A stretch of 40,869 nt of DNA from Oscillospiraceae bacterium (lineage in GTDB: Bacteria; Bacillota; Clostridia; Oscillospirales; Acutalibacteraceae), in contig JAISYX010000002.1 of the NCBI GenBank assembly GCA_031269595.1, forward strand, positions 1 through 40,869, read 5' to 3'. The position numbers and the translations under genes were made by a program. Below are positions 33,485 to 40,743 of the stretch, piece by piece; position 1 is the first letter of the stretch; every line of letters starts with the position of its first letter. The notes beneath the pieces are model-generated. The model saw only the letters and a list, made by a program, of their open reading frames with translations, was not told the origin of the DNA and searched no databases.

Positions 33485-33940
33485 TCATTTCGTATGTCCC
33501 ATGTGGATTCCGATATGCCCAATACCGAGGATGACGGATCCGGCAATCAGCCAAATCAGCTTGCCGTATATGCCAATAAGCAGAAAAGCTGCCACCGGCA
33601 AGACTGCGCCGGGCAGAGGTATGCCAAGGAACGGGCGATAGAAATTTTTTAGCGTTGGATTACGGAAATACCGCACCCAATAGCACTCGTAGAGTATCAT
33701 CAATGCCGCAGATAAAATCAGCCAGCCAAGCCACGGCTCAAAACGGTGCGGATTGGTGTCGCTAAACAGCAGCACCGCAGCCGTGCAAAGCACCTGACCG
33801 ATACGCTCGAACACAAGAAGCACCTTGTTTTCGCCCGATGGATCGTAACCCTCCTGCGTATGTTTTGCCCACAGAATGTTAGGCACTTGAAGCATAATCA
33901 TAAATATTAAGCCGATGTACGAAAATCCAAAATGTCCCAT
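33485..33940 (-). CDS. Small integral membrane protein, unknown
   Basis: 151 residues with four hydrophobic helices (about 5-23, 45-62, 72-92, 110-140). It starts MGHFGFSYIGLIFMIMLQVP and carries NILWAKHTQEGYDPSGENK in the first loop; similar proteins occur in many Firmicutes without known function. ATG at 33940 has GGAAGGA 7 bases upstream and is preferred to a frame reaching 34144 that lacks a site. After its TGA the same frame runs on for 17 codons (33434-33484) before a second stop. It may be transcribed from the divergent promoter at 34157-34185 with the Cys-rich and tag genes. Confidence 0.75.
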   Translation of the reverse strand: MGHFGFSYIGLIFMIMLQVPNILWAKHTQEGYDPSGENKVLLVFERIGQVLCTAAVLLFSDTNPHRFEPWLGWLILSAALMILYECYWVRYFRNPTLKNFYRPFLGIPLPGAVLPVAAFLLIGIYGKLIWLIAGSVILGIGHIGIHMGHTK

Positions 33941-34156
33941 ATTCAATCCTTCCAGCTGCACTAATTTTGCTTGTCTGGCGGCAGTTGCCGTTGTTGTCGG
34001 CATAACGAACCGCCTATTTTTCTTTTCATCACCCAGTAGTATATAGGCAACATCATAAGCACACGGTTGAAAAAGTGACACGGAGAGAAGAAATGATAAA
34101 ACGAAAAAAGGGCGGCACTGGTGTTTGTATAATCCTCTTCCCATCGTTGTACATTA

Positions 34157-34185
34157 ATTATACGACTGATCGGACGTAATATCAA
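34157..34185 (-). promoter_or_regulatory. Divergent promoter towards the membrane protein and tag genes
   Basis: TTGATA (34180-34185) and TATAAT (34157-34162) on the minus strand with a 17-base spacer. The transcript would have a leader of about 210 bases before the next start at 33940; I see no convincing gene in that leader. Confidence 0.7.
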
Positions 34186-34211
34186 GATTTTTTATTAGAC
34201 GAAATTTTCCG

Positions 34212-34241
34212 GCACCTATTGACCGCGCGGTCAATAGGTGC
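34212..34241. promoter_or_regulatory. TetR operator O1, 30-bp perfect palindrome
   Basis: GCACCTATTGACCGC (34212-34226) is followed by its exact reverse complement to 34241. It covers the -35 (34219-34224) and the entire spacer of the regulator's promoter, so a bound repressor would exclude polymerase. Its core TTGACC-N4-GGTCAA is repeated in O2. Confidence 0.85.
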
Positions 34242-34247
34242 TATAAT
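34219..34247 (+). promoter_or_regulatory. Promoter of the TetR-ABC operon
   Basis: TTGACC (34219-34224), 17 bases, TATAAT (34242-34247); a near-consensus sigma-A promoter lying inside operator O1 and just ahead of O2. Confidence 0.88.
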
Positions 34248-34249
34248 AT

Positions 34250-34269
34250 ATTTGACCAATCGGTCAAAT
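34250..34269. promoter_or_regulatory. TetR operator O2
   Basis: ATTTGACC-AATC-GGTCAAAT, 8-bp arms, centred at the expected transcription start. It shares TTGACC-N4-GGTCAA with O1, and the two centres are 33 bases apart, about three helical turns. Confidence 0.8.
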
Positions 34270-34291
34270 GGCATTGCAGGAGGTAGCCCCC

Positions 34292-34978
34292 ATGAATACT
34301 GGTCAAACAAAGGCTGACATTTTAACCGCCTTAAAGAGTGACTTGGACAGTGACGATGTATACGCACACTTTATAAAGCTTGATGAGGAAAAGAGGGAGC
34401 GCATACTTACAGCGGCTTACGATGAGTTTCTCGAAAAAGGCTATGGCGAAGCATCCACAAACGCCCTCACAAAAAAGGCAGGAATCAGCAAAGGCTTGCT
34501 GTTTCGCTATTTTGGCAGCAAGGAGGGTTTGTACAAATTTCTGATGATAGAATCCGCACGGCGCATTGCGCATAAGGCTCTATCTGCCTTGCCTTCTGAG
34601 CAGGGCGATGTGTTCGCCATCATCAAGGGGATTGTTCAGCACAAAATTGCTGTTTGCTTGACATTTCCAAAGGAAACGAATTTTTTGATTGCCGCTTGGA
34701 ACACGAATTTGCCTGACAGTTTGCGGGAGCAGCGCAAGCAAATGACTTCAATATCAAACAATTATTTTGACATTGTGTGCGATTTGCTTGATGACAGTCT
34801 GCTTAGAGTTAATTTAGAGAAAACTGTCGCCGCCGAAATTATCGCTTGGGTGTGTGAAAAATTTTCTGACAAGGTGCTTTTTGGCGGGATTGTCGGTATC
34901 AACGAGGAAAGTTGGAATCATATATCAGAGGATTTAGACAAATACATGGATGCGCTGCGGTGCGGATTATACAAATAA
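34292..34978 (+). CDS. TetR/AcrR-family repressor
   Basis: 228 residues. The helix-turn-helix domain (about 32-80) reads EKRERILTAAYDEFLEKGY, then TNALTKKAGISKGLLFRYFG, typical of TetR. The ligand-binding C-terminal half is divergent as usual. ATG at 34292 follows GGAGG by 8 bases. The gene heads an operon with an ABC exporter 15 bases downstream, and two matching palindromes (34212-34241, 34250-34269) sit on its promoter, so autorepression lifted by the exporter's substrate is the natural model. Confidence 0.93.
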   Translation: MNTGQTKADILTALKSDLDSDDVYAHFIKLDEEKRERILTAAYDEFLEKGYGEASTNALTKKAGISKGLLFRYFGSKEGLYKFLMIESARRIAHKALSALPSEQGDVFAIIKGIVQHKIAVCLTFPKETNFLIAAWNTNLPDSLREQRKQMTSISNNYFDIVCDLLDDSLLRVNLEKTVAAEIIAWVCEKFSDKVLFGGIVGINEESWNHISEDLDKYMDALRCGLYK

Positions 34979-34993
34979 AAGGAGACTAACTAT

Positions 34994-35887
34994 ATGTCAA
35001 ACACAGTCATTAAAGCCGAGGGCTTGGTTAAGACTTTCGGCAAAGTCAAGGCACTCGACGGGGTGAATCTCGCTGTAGAGCAAGGAGAGGTTTACGGCTT
35101 TATCGGGCCAAACGGTGCAGGCAAAAGCACTACGATTCGTATCCTCATCGGTGCGTTAAAAGCGGCTTCTGGCAAGGCTTCCATCTTCGGGCAGGATGCA
35201 TGGCGTGACGCTGTGGACATCCACAAACGAATCGCCTATGTACCTGGCGATATGAACCTGTGGGATAATCTGACAGGCGGTGAAATCATCGACTTGTTTA
35301 TACGTTTGCGGTGCGGGAGCGACAAGAAATACAGGGAGGAGTTGATTGAGAAATTCGACTTTGACCCGACAAAAAAGTCTGGCACATACTCAAAGGGGAA
35401 TCGGCAGAAAGTGGCTCTCGTGGCGGCTTTTGCGTCTGCTGCAGACCTGTACATTCTCGACGAGCCAACTAGTGGACTTGACCCGCTGATGGAGCTTGTT
35501 TTTCAAGAGTGTGTGGCAAAAGTGAAAAGCGAAGGCAAAACCGTTCTGCTCTCCAGCCACATTCTTTCCGAGGTTGAAAAGCTCTGCGATAGGCTTTCCA
35601 TTATCCGAAATGGTAAAATCATTGATACGGGAACGCTCCGTGAATTGCGGCATCTGTCACGGAACAACGTAACGGTGGAAACCGAAAAGCCTATCCCGCA
35701 GCTGAGCGATATGGGTGGCGTGTTTGATGTGTCAGAAACTGCGGGAGAGGTCACGTTTCACGTTGACAGCGATGCCATCGGTGCGGTAATGAGCGTTCTC
35801 GCAAATGCAGGGATCAAACATATTTCCGTCACGCCGCCGACGTTGGAGGAGCTTTTTCTGAGCCATTACGGCGTGAAGGAGGGTTGA
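34994..35887 (+). CDS. ABC-2 type exporter ATPase
   Basis: 297 residues. Walker A GPNGAGKST (38-46), signature region YSKGNRQKVALVAA (degenerate against LSGGQ, as in DrrA-like proteins), Walker B LYILDEPTSGLDP and H-loop LLSSHI. The C-terminal 80 residues form the usual accessory domain. It pairs with the membrane protein that starts 2 bases after its stop. AAGGAG lies 9 bases before ATG. Drug or antibiotic export is inferred from the family and the TetR control. Confidence 0.93.
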   Translation: MSNTVIKAEGLVKTFGKVKALDGVNLAVEQGEVYGFIGPNGAGKSTTIRILIGALKAASGKASIFGQDAWRDAVDIHKRIAYVPGDMNLWDNLTGGEIIDLFIRLRCGSDKKYREELIEKFDFDPTKKSGTYSKGNRQKVALVAAFASAADLYILDEPTSGLDPLMELVFQECVAKVKSEGKTVLLSSHILSEVEKLCDRLSIIRNGKIIDTGTLRELRHLSRNNVTVETEKPIPQLSDMGGVFDVSETAGEVTFHVDSDAIGAVMSVLANAGIKHISVTPPTLEELFLSHYGVKEG

Positions 35888-35889
35888 TA

Positions 35890-37488
35890 ATGAAACGATT
35901 CACAAACACAGGCGCATTATTTCGCTTCGCCTTGCGCCGTGACCGCATTTTCTTGCCCCTGTGGATTGTCGGTATTGTGTTTTTTACGGTGATATGCGCA
36001 CCGTTGTTCACGCAAATTGCGCAGTCTCCCGCAGACCTTGCCATGTACGCCGAAACGATGAAAAATCCTGCGATGATTGCCCTCTGTGGGCCACTGTATG
36101 CCGAGCCGTACACCTACGGCGTGATGTACACACAAATGATGGCAGTGTGGATTTTGATCCTAATTGGCGTGATGAATTTTTTCCTTGTGTCACGCCACAT
36201 GCGGCGTGACGAGGAGGATGGCAAAATTGAGGTTTTGCGTTCGCTGCCTGTCGGTCGGGGGGCGATTCTGTCTTCTACATTATCCGTGGCGGTTCTCGCT
36301 AATGTGGCGATTGGCTTGCTCTGTGCCATCGGTCTTGCCGCCTACGGAATCGAGAGCATGACCATAGGCGGTTGCCTATTGCTCGGCACGATTTTCTGTG
36401 TGGTTGGCTTACTGTTTTCAGCGATCGCCATGCTTGTCTCGCAGCTTTGTTCCACCTCACGCAGCGTCATTGGCGGCAGTTTTCTCACCCTCGGCGTACT
36501 TTATATGCTTGCCGCAATGGGCAATGTGCAGGGCGGTGTGTTGTCGTATATCTCGCCGCTTGCTATCGTGTTCAAAACCTTGCCGTTTGCGGGCAATCAA
36601 ATTTATCCTATATTCATTATACTTGCGGAAACGTTCGTTGTTGCGGTGATTGCCATTTGCTTAAACGCCGTACGTGACCTCGGTGCAGGATTGCTTCCGC
36701 AGAGAAAAGGATGCGCCCACGCAAATCAAATGCTGTCCTCCCCCTTTGGGCTGGCTTGGCGGCTGACGAAAAACACCTCAATTGCATGGGGCATCATCAT
36801 GTTCGTGGTGGGACTGATGTATGGCTCGGTTTTTGGAGATTTTGAATCCTTTATCGGCGGCAGTGAGATGATTCAAAAAATCATCGCAGCGGGTGCGGGC
36901 GGAGATATGATGCTCAGTTTCATGACCTACATTACGCTGATTATGGCGAACGTTGCGGCAATTCCCGTGATTAACTGCGTGTTGAAGCTGCGCTCTGAGG
37001 AAAAGAAAAACCGCTTGGAGCCGGTTTATGCGAAAGCCGTGTCAAAAACGGGACAATTCATTCCGTATATCGCAATCGGTGTATGTCTTTCAGTTCTCCT
37101 ACAACTTTCACTGTCTTTTGGCCTATGGCTTGCGATACGCTCCGTTATGAGTGAACCGTTTGCGCTTGCGGACATTATAATTGCCGGCATCATAAAACTG
37201 CCGGGAATATGGCTGCTTGCGGGGCTTGCCGTTCTGCTTACGGGACTGCTGCCCAAGCGGACCTCGCTTGTATGGGTATATTTCGGACTGTCATTTTTTG
37301 CGGTATACATCGGGCGGCTTGCCGATTTGCCGGATGCATTTGTAAAAATCACTGCTTTCGGCGCATTGCCGGACTGCCCGATTGATAGATTTGATGCTGT
37401 GCCGTTTGTGATTATGACAGGCGTTGCGGTGATACTGACGGTTGCGGGCATGGTGCTGTATTCGCAGCGTGAGCTGCGGTATAGCTAA
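35890..37488 (+). CDS. ABC-2 exporter permease (polyketide-antibiotic exporter type)
   Basis: 532 residues with about 12 membrane helices in two halves, starting MKRFTNTGALFRFALRRDR. The order and the motif RHMRRDEEDGKIEVLRSLPVGR fit COG3559-type membrane subunits (putative exporters of polyketide antibiotics), which are twice the usual ABC-2 length. ATG at 35890 follows GGAGG by 7 bases; that site lies in the last codons of the ATPase gene. The substrate is unknown. Confidence 0.9.
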   Translation: MKRFTNTGALFRFALRRDRIFLPLWIVGIVFFTVICAPLFTQIAQSPADLAMYAETMKNPAMIALCGPLYAEPYTYGVMYTQMMAVWILILIGVMNFFLVSRHMRRDEEDGKIEVLRSLPVGRGAILSSTLSVAVLANVAIGLLCAIGLAAYGIESMTIGGCLLLGTIFCVVGLLFSAIAMLVSQLCSTSRSVIGGSFLTLGVLYMLAAMGNVQGGVLSYISPLAIVFKTLPFAGNQIYPIFIILAETFVVAVIAICLNAVRDLGAGLLPQRKGCAHANQMLSSPFGLAWRLTKNTSIAWGIIMFVVGLMYGSVFGDFESFIGGSEMIQKIIAAGAGGDMMLSFMTYITLIMANVAAIPVINCVLKLRSEEKKNRLEPVYAKAVSKTGQFIPYIAIGVCLSVLLQLSLSFGLWLAIRSVMSEPFALADIIIAGIIKLPGIWLLAGLAVLLTGLLPKRTSLVWVYFGLSFFAVYIGRLADLPDAFVKITAFGALPDCPIDRFDAVPFVIMTGVAVILTVAGMVLYSQRELRYS

Positions 37489-37501
37489 TGATTTGTAAAA
37501 C

Positions 37502-37546
37502 AGTTTATCTCCATTTTATAAATAGTTTAACTTTGCGTGATATGCT
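37502..37546 (+). promoter_or_regulatory. Response-regulator-dependent promoter of the two-component operon
   Basis: Heptamers AGTTTAT, ATTTTAT and AGTTTAA start at 37502, 37513 and 37524, exactly 11 bases apart, with a weaker one at 37491. A -10 (TATGCT, 37541-37546) lies 10 bases after the last, and no -35 is present. OmpR/PhoB-type regulators bind such phased direct repeats in place of a -35. Confidence 0.75.
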
Positions 37547-37572
37547 GATATGGTAAGGGAGGCGTTATTGCC

Positions 37573-38730
37573 ATGACAATAAAAAAACGGCTTTTCATAT
37601 CCAATATTCTTATGATAGTCATACCTATCATCCTTGCGCTGTTCACCATGCTCATTGCCTATGGGGTAGTAAACGTTATGTTTCACGGTTCGCTGTACGA
37701 TATTATTCAGCAGGCGGAGGAATTAAACAAGGAGCAATTCGGCGAATCTATCGAATCCATGCGGGCACAGATTGCCATGCTTGCCTTGCTCTTTATGGCG
37801 GGCGTGGTAGCAATCACCTATTTTACCAACCGATTTTTAACCAAGTTTGTGTTCCGCAAAATCGAGCAGCCGCTGGAGATGCTGTCACAGGGCGTCCGCC
37901 AAATCAAAAACGGCAACCTTGACCACCGCATTGAATATGATGGGCCGGATGAATTTCAGCCGGTGTGCGAGGATTTTAACGACATGGCAGTTCGGCTTAA
38001 AAGCTCTGTGGAGGAAACGCTCAAAAATGAGCAGAGCCGAAAAGAACTGATTGCAGGGATTTCCCACGATTTGCGCTCCCCGCTGACATCTATCAAAGCA
38101 TATGTGGAGGGGCTGATTGACGGCGTTGCCGTTACACCTGAGGCGCAGCGGGAGTATTTGCAGACAATCAAAACCAAAACGGACGACATCAGCAAGATGG
38201 TTTCGCAGCTTTTTCTCTTTTCAAAGATGGACACAGGGAATTACCCTGTAAATCTTGAAACACTGGACATTGGCAGGGAAATCACCGATTTTGTAAATGT
38301 CACTCAAGAGGACTATGCCGCAAAAGGGCTTACAGTACGGCTGAATGAACTGCCGGAAGCGGTCACGGTAACTGCCGATCCGGTGCAGATTCGCAGCGTG
38401 TTCACCAATATACTGGACAACAGTGCAAAGTACAGCGGCAAAGCCTCCGCCGAGGCTGTGATTCATTGCGAAGTCAATGCCGACACGGTGCAAATTATCT
38501 TTGACGACAATGGGGCGGGGGTTCAGCCGGATGCACTGCCAAAGCTCTTTGACGTATTTTATCGCAGCGATGTCTCCAGAAATAACCCCCAACAAGGCAG
38601 CGGCTTAGGGCTTGCCATTGCCGTCAAAATGCTTGAGCGCATGAATGGCAGCATTTATGCCAAAAACCGCACCGAGGGCGGGCTGCGTATTGTTATAAAG
38701 ATTCCTGTGCGAGAGGGAGCGACGAAATGA
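37573..38730 (+). CDS. Sensor histidine kinase
   Basis: 385 residues. Two membrane helices (about 9-34 and 62-84) flank a short extracellular loop of about 28 residues. A HAMP segment (about 85-150) is followed by HisKA with the phospho-acceptor H165 in ISHDLRSPLTSIKAYVEGL and a HATPase domain (about 270-382) with ILDNSAKYSG (N box), DDNGAGV, VFYRSD and GSGLGLAIA. The short loop suggests sensing in or at the membrane, as in antimicrobial-peptide sensors. GGGAGG lies 10 bases before the ATG. Its stop overlaps the response-regulator start by 4 bases. Confidence 0.93.
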   Translation: MTIKKRLFISNILMIVIPIILALFTMLIAYGVVNVMFHGSLYDIIQQAEELNKEQFGESIESMRAQIAMLALLFMAGVVAITYFTNRFLTKFVFRKIEQPLEMLSQGVRQIKNGNLDHRIEYDGPDEFQPVCEDFNDMAVRLKSSVEETLKNEQSRKELIAGISHDLRSPLTSIKAYVEGLIDGVAVTPEAQREYLQTIKTKTDDISKMVSQLFLFSKMDTGNYPVNLETLDIGREITDFVNVTQEDYAAKGLTVRLNELPEAVTVTADPVQIRSVFTNILDNSAKYSGKASAEAVIHCEVNADTVQIIFDDNGAGVQPDALPKLFDVFYRSDVSRNNPQQGSGLGLAIAVKMLERMNGSIYAKNRTEGGLRIVIKIPVREGATK

Positions 38731-39416
38731 AAAAGGTTTTAATTGTAGAGGATGACCCGCAAATTGCCTTGATTGAGCGGGATTATCTGGCCGTCAACGA
38801 TTTTGAGGCAGAAATTGCAGGCACGGGCGATAAAGGGATTCAAATGGCCTTAAACGGCCAGTATGACCTTGTGCTTCTTGATTTAATGATGCCTGGGACA
38901 GACGGCTTTGCAGTTTGCCGAAAGCTCCGAGAAACACTGGATATTCCTATCCTCATGGTAACGGCCAAAGGGGAGGATATTGATATGATAAAGGGCTTAA
39001 GCCTCGGCGCAGACGACTATATCACAAAGCCATTTTCGCCCAATGTCCTAATTGCCCACGTCAAGGCCAATTTAGCGCAGTATGAACGCTTGAAGCAATC
39101 GGGGCAGCGCATCACCGCCGAGATGCAGGCAGGCAATATCCTCATACAAACAGGTGCTCGCAGGGTTTTTGTGCGGGAAAAGGAAGTGGATGTTAAGAAC
39201 AAAGAATATGAGCTTTTGCTCTTCCTTGTCACCAACATGGACATTGTGTTCAGCAAGGAAACGCTGTATGAGCGGATATGGGGCTTTGATGCCATGGGCG
39301 ATAACGCCACCGTTGCGGTTCACATTGGCCGCCTCCGAGAAAAAATTGAGGATGCCCCTGCAAACCCAAAGTATATTCAAACAGTGTGGGGTGCGGGGTA
39401 TAGGTTTAAGGTATAA
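38727..39416 (+). CDS. OmpR/PhoB-family response regulator
   Basis: 229 residues. Receiver domain (1-115) with acidic E8-D9-D10, phospho-acceptor D52 in LLDLMMPG, T79 and K101 (YITKPF). Winged-helix DNA-binding domain (about 130-229) ends VAVHIGRLREKIED, then YIQTVWGAGYRFKV, typical of OmpR. ATGA overlap with the kinase gene implies a fixed ratio of the pair. Its likely targets are the 11-bp phased repeats at 37502-37530 and 39461-39511. A terminator follows at once (39433-39460). Confidence 0.95.
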   Translation: MKKVLIVEDDPQIALIERDYLAVNDFEAEIAGTGDKGIQMALNGQYDLVLLDLMMPGTDGFAVCRKLRETLDIPILMVTAKGEDIDMIKGLSLGADDYITKPFSPNVLIAHVKANLAQYERLKQSGQRITAEMQAGNILIQTGARRVFVREKEVDVKNKEYELLLFLVTNMDIVFSKETLYERIWGFDAMGDNATVAVHIGRLREKIEDAPANPKYIQTVWGAGYRFKV

Positions 39417-39432
39417 AATTAGATTTTAAGCG

Positions 39433-39460
39433 GCTTCACCTGTGCAGGTGGAGCTTTTTT
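39433..39460 (+). terminator. Intrinsic terminator of the two-component operon
   Basis: 9-bp stem 39433-39441 with 39446-39454 (one T-G pair), 4-base loop, then TTTTTT. It starts 17 bases after the response-regulator stop and ends right where the next operator array begins. Confidence 0.85.
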
Positions 39461-39527
39461 AGTTTAAGAAAAGTTTAAAAACAGTTTAACTGCATTTTAA
39501 GATGAGTTTAGGAAGATGGGGTATTAT
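39461..39527 (+). promoter_or_regulatory. Five 11-bp-phased AGTTTAA boxes and -10, resistance-type operon
   Basis: AGTTTAA, AGTTTAA, AGTTTAA, ATTTTAA and AGTTTAG start at 39461, 39472, 39483, 39494 and 39505. A -10 (TATTAT, 39522-39527) follows the last by 10 bases, the same spacing as at 37524-37546. This is a second promoter for the same response regulator. Confidence 0.8.
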
Positions 39528-39582
39528 ATAGTCGAATCATTTGAAAATCGGCATTTCATCAATCAGAAAGATAGTGGAAATA

Positions 39583-39846
39583 ATGGAGTACATTCTTCAA
39601 ACAAAAGCGACATCCAAAGATTTCTCAGGGAAGATGGCCATTGATTATGTGTCAATCAAGGTTGGCAAGGGCGATATTTGCGGCTTTATAGGAGAAAATG
39701 ACGCAGGCAAAACAACCCTGATGCGCATGGTGTGCGGGCTGGCAAGATGTCAAATAAGACACTGGCAAAGACACCGCCGCAAGGGAGTTCATCCCGCCGC
39801 TTGCGGCGGAAATACACCGAAAAGGAGCAGATTTGATGATAGATGA
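39583..39846 (+). pseudogene. Truncated BcrA-like ABC ATPase
   Basis: The first 54 codons (MEYILQTKATSKDFSGKMAI to MRMVCGLA) match the start of bacitracin/lantibiotic-type ABC ATPases, including Walker A, here GENDAGKT with Asp for the usual Gly. After 39744 the homology stops; no signature, Walker B or H-loop follows, and the frame runs into basic sequence up to 39846. Another frame there reads KDTAAREFIPPLAAEIHRKG, probably the end of a different lost gene. An internal deletion has joined the two. The permease partner is absent. Confidence 0.75.
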
Positions 39847-40297
39847 AATAGTTGCATTCTTTATGTCTATGTTGCCTGTTATAGAGCTTAGAGGCGGTGT
39901 TATCTACGCCGCTGCACGGGGCGTTCCCTTTATCGTGGCCTTTATCGTTTGTTTTTTAGGGAACATTTTGCCCGTGCCGTTTATTCTGCTTTTTATTCGC
40001 AGAATACTTAAATTTTTGGAGAGATTCAAATATACAAAGAAGCTTGTGAAGAAAATAGAAAACCACGCCCACGCAAAGTCAGCGAGCATACAAAAATATC
40101 AGGTGCTTGGTTTATTTCTGTTTGTTGCTATTCCATTGCCTGGTACCGGAGCGTGGACAGGCGCAATAATTGCGGCATTGATGGACTTGCAAATCAAGAA
40201 ATCATTTCCGGCTATTGCTCTTGGGGTTCTTGGCGCAGGAATAATTATGTCGGTGCTTTCGTTTTTAATCCCCGGATTATTTTTTTCGGCAGTTTAA
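39836..40297 (+). CDS. Small multidrug export protein family (COG2426)
   Basis: 153 residues with four to five membrane helices. LPVIELRGGVIYAAARGVPF at the start and FVAIPLPGTGAWTGAIIAAL in the second half are the hallmarks of the Sm_multidrug_ex family; actual transport has not been firmly shown for this family. ATG at 39836 is preferred over an adjacent TTG because AAGGAG lies 8 bases upstream. It overlaps the tail of the ATPase remnant and is probably transcribed from the promoter at 39522-39527. Confidence 0.88.
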   Translation: MIDEIVAFFMSMLPVIELRGGVIYAAARGVPFIVAFIVCFLGNILPVPFILLFIRRILKFLERFKYTKKLVKKIENHAHAKSASIQKYQVLGLFLFVAIPLPGTGAWTGAIIAALMDLQIKKSFPAIALGVLGAGIIMSVLSFLIPGLFFSAV

Positions 40298-40310
40298 CAG
40301 GAGGCTCAAT

Positions 40311-40703
40311 ATGTCTAAAAAAATTAATATTGCCGCAGGGTTCTCACTTGTGGTTTTTGCTTTAACAGCAATTCTGACGGTTTCAGGGTATTTGGACACG
40401 CTGAACAACTCCCTCTCAGAGGCATCACATTCGCTGGAAAATCCTGCGCTAACCATTATTTTAAAAATCATCACGAGCATCAGCGAGTGGTTTGTATATG
40501 TGCCAATTGCGCTCTTGCTTTTTGCTATCCCCAAGCTACGGTGGAGGGTGGGCTTCCCTGTGACCGTTACACTTATGGCGTCGGGTATGCTCAACTGGAC
40601 TTTGAAGCAGCTATTCGCCATTCCAAGACCCGATACACACCGTTTGATTGCAGAATCTGGTCTTAGCTTCCCTAGAGCGTGTCTACACGACTTTACAAGT
40701 TAG
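40311..40703 (+). pseudogene. PAP2 phosphatase gene interrupted by an insertion sequence
   Basis: Codons 1-121 encode the first half of a PAP2-type membrane phosphatase: helices near 8-27, 50-75 and 80-100, then KQLFAIPRPDTHRL (the K-x6-R-P motif) and GLSFP. The next expected motif SGH is missing because the element at about 40676 interrupts it; nine IS-derived codons (RACLHDFTS) end the frame. Family members dephosphorylate undecaprenyl pyrophosphate and can give bacitracin resistance, or act on other lipid phosphates. GGAGG lies 6 bases before the ATG. The distal half must lie beyond the window if it survives. Confidence 0.85.
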
Positions 40704-40720
40704 AAGAATTGTGTTATAAT
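40693..40720 (+). promoter_or_regulatory. Transposase promoter
   Basis: TTACAA (40693-40698) and TATAAT (40715-40720), 16 bases apart, 23 bases before the transposase ATG. Confidence 0.7.
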
Positions 40721-40743
40721 GGTAAGAAAACAGAGGTATTCTA

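Noticed and set aside
33941-34150. A coding gene in the leader of the divergent operon
   Set aside because: Frames here lack ribosome sites and recognisable motifs; the ATG at 34144 would be almost at the transcription start.
39461-39511. Phased AGTTTAA boxes as a CRISPR leader or iteron origin
   Set aside because: The period is 11 bp, there is no replication gene nearby, and a -10 at fixed distance and a response-regulator gene explain them better.
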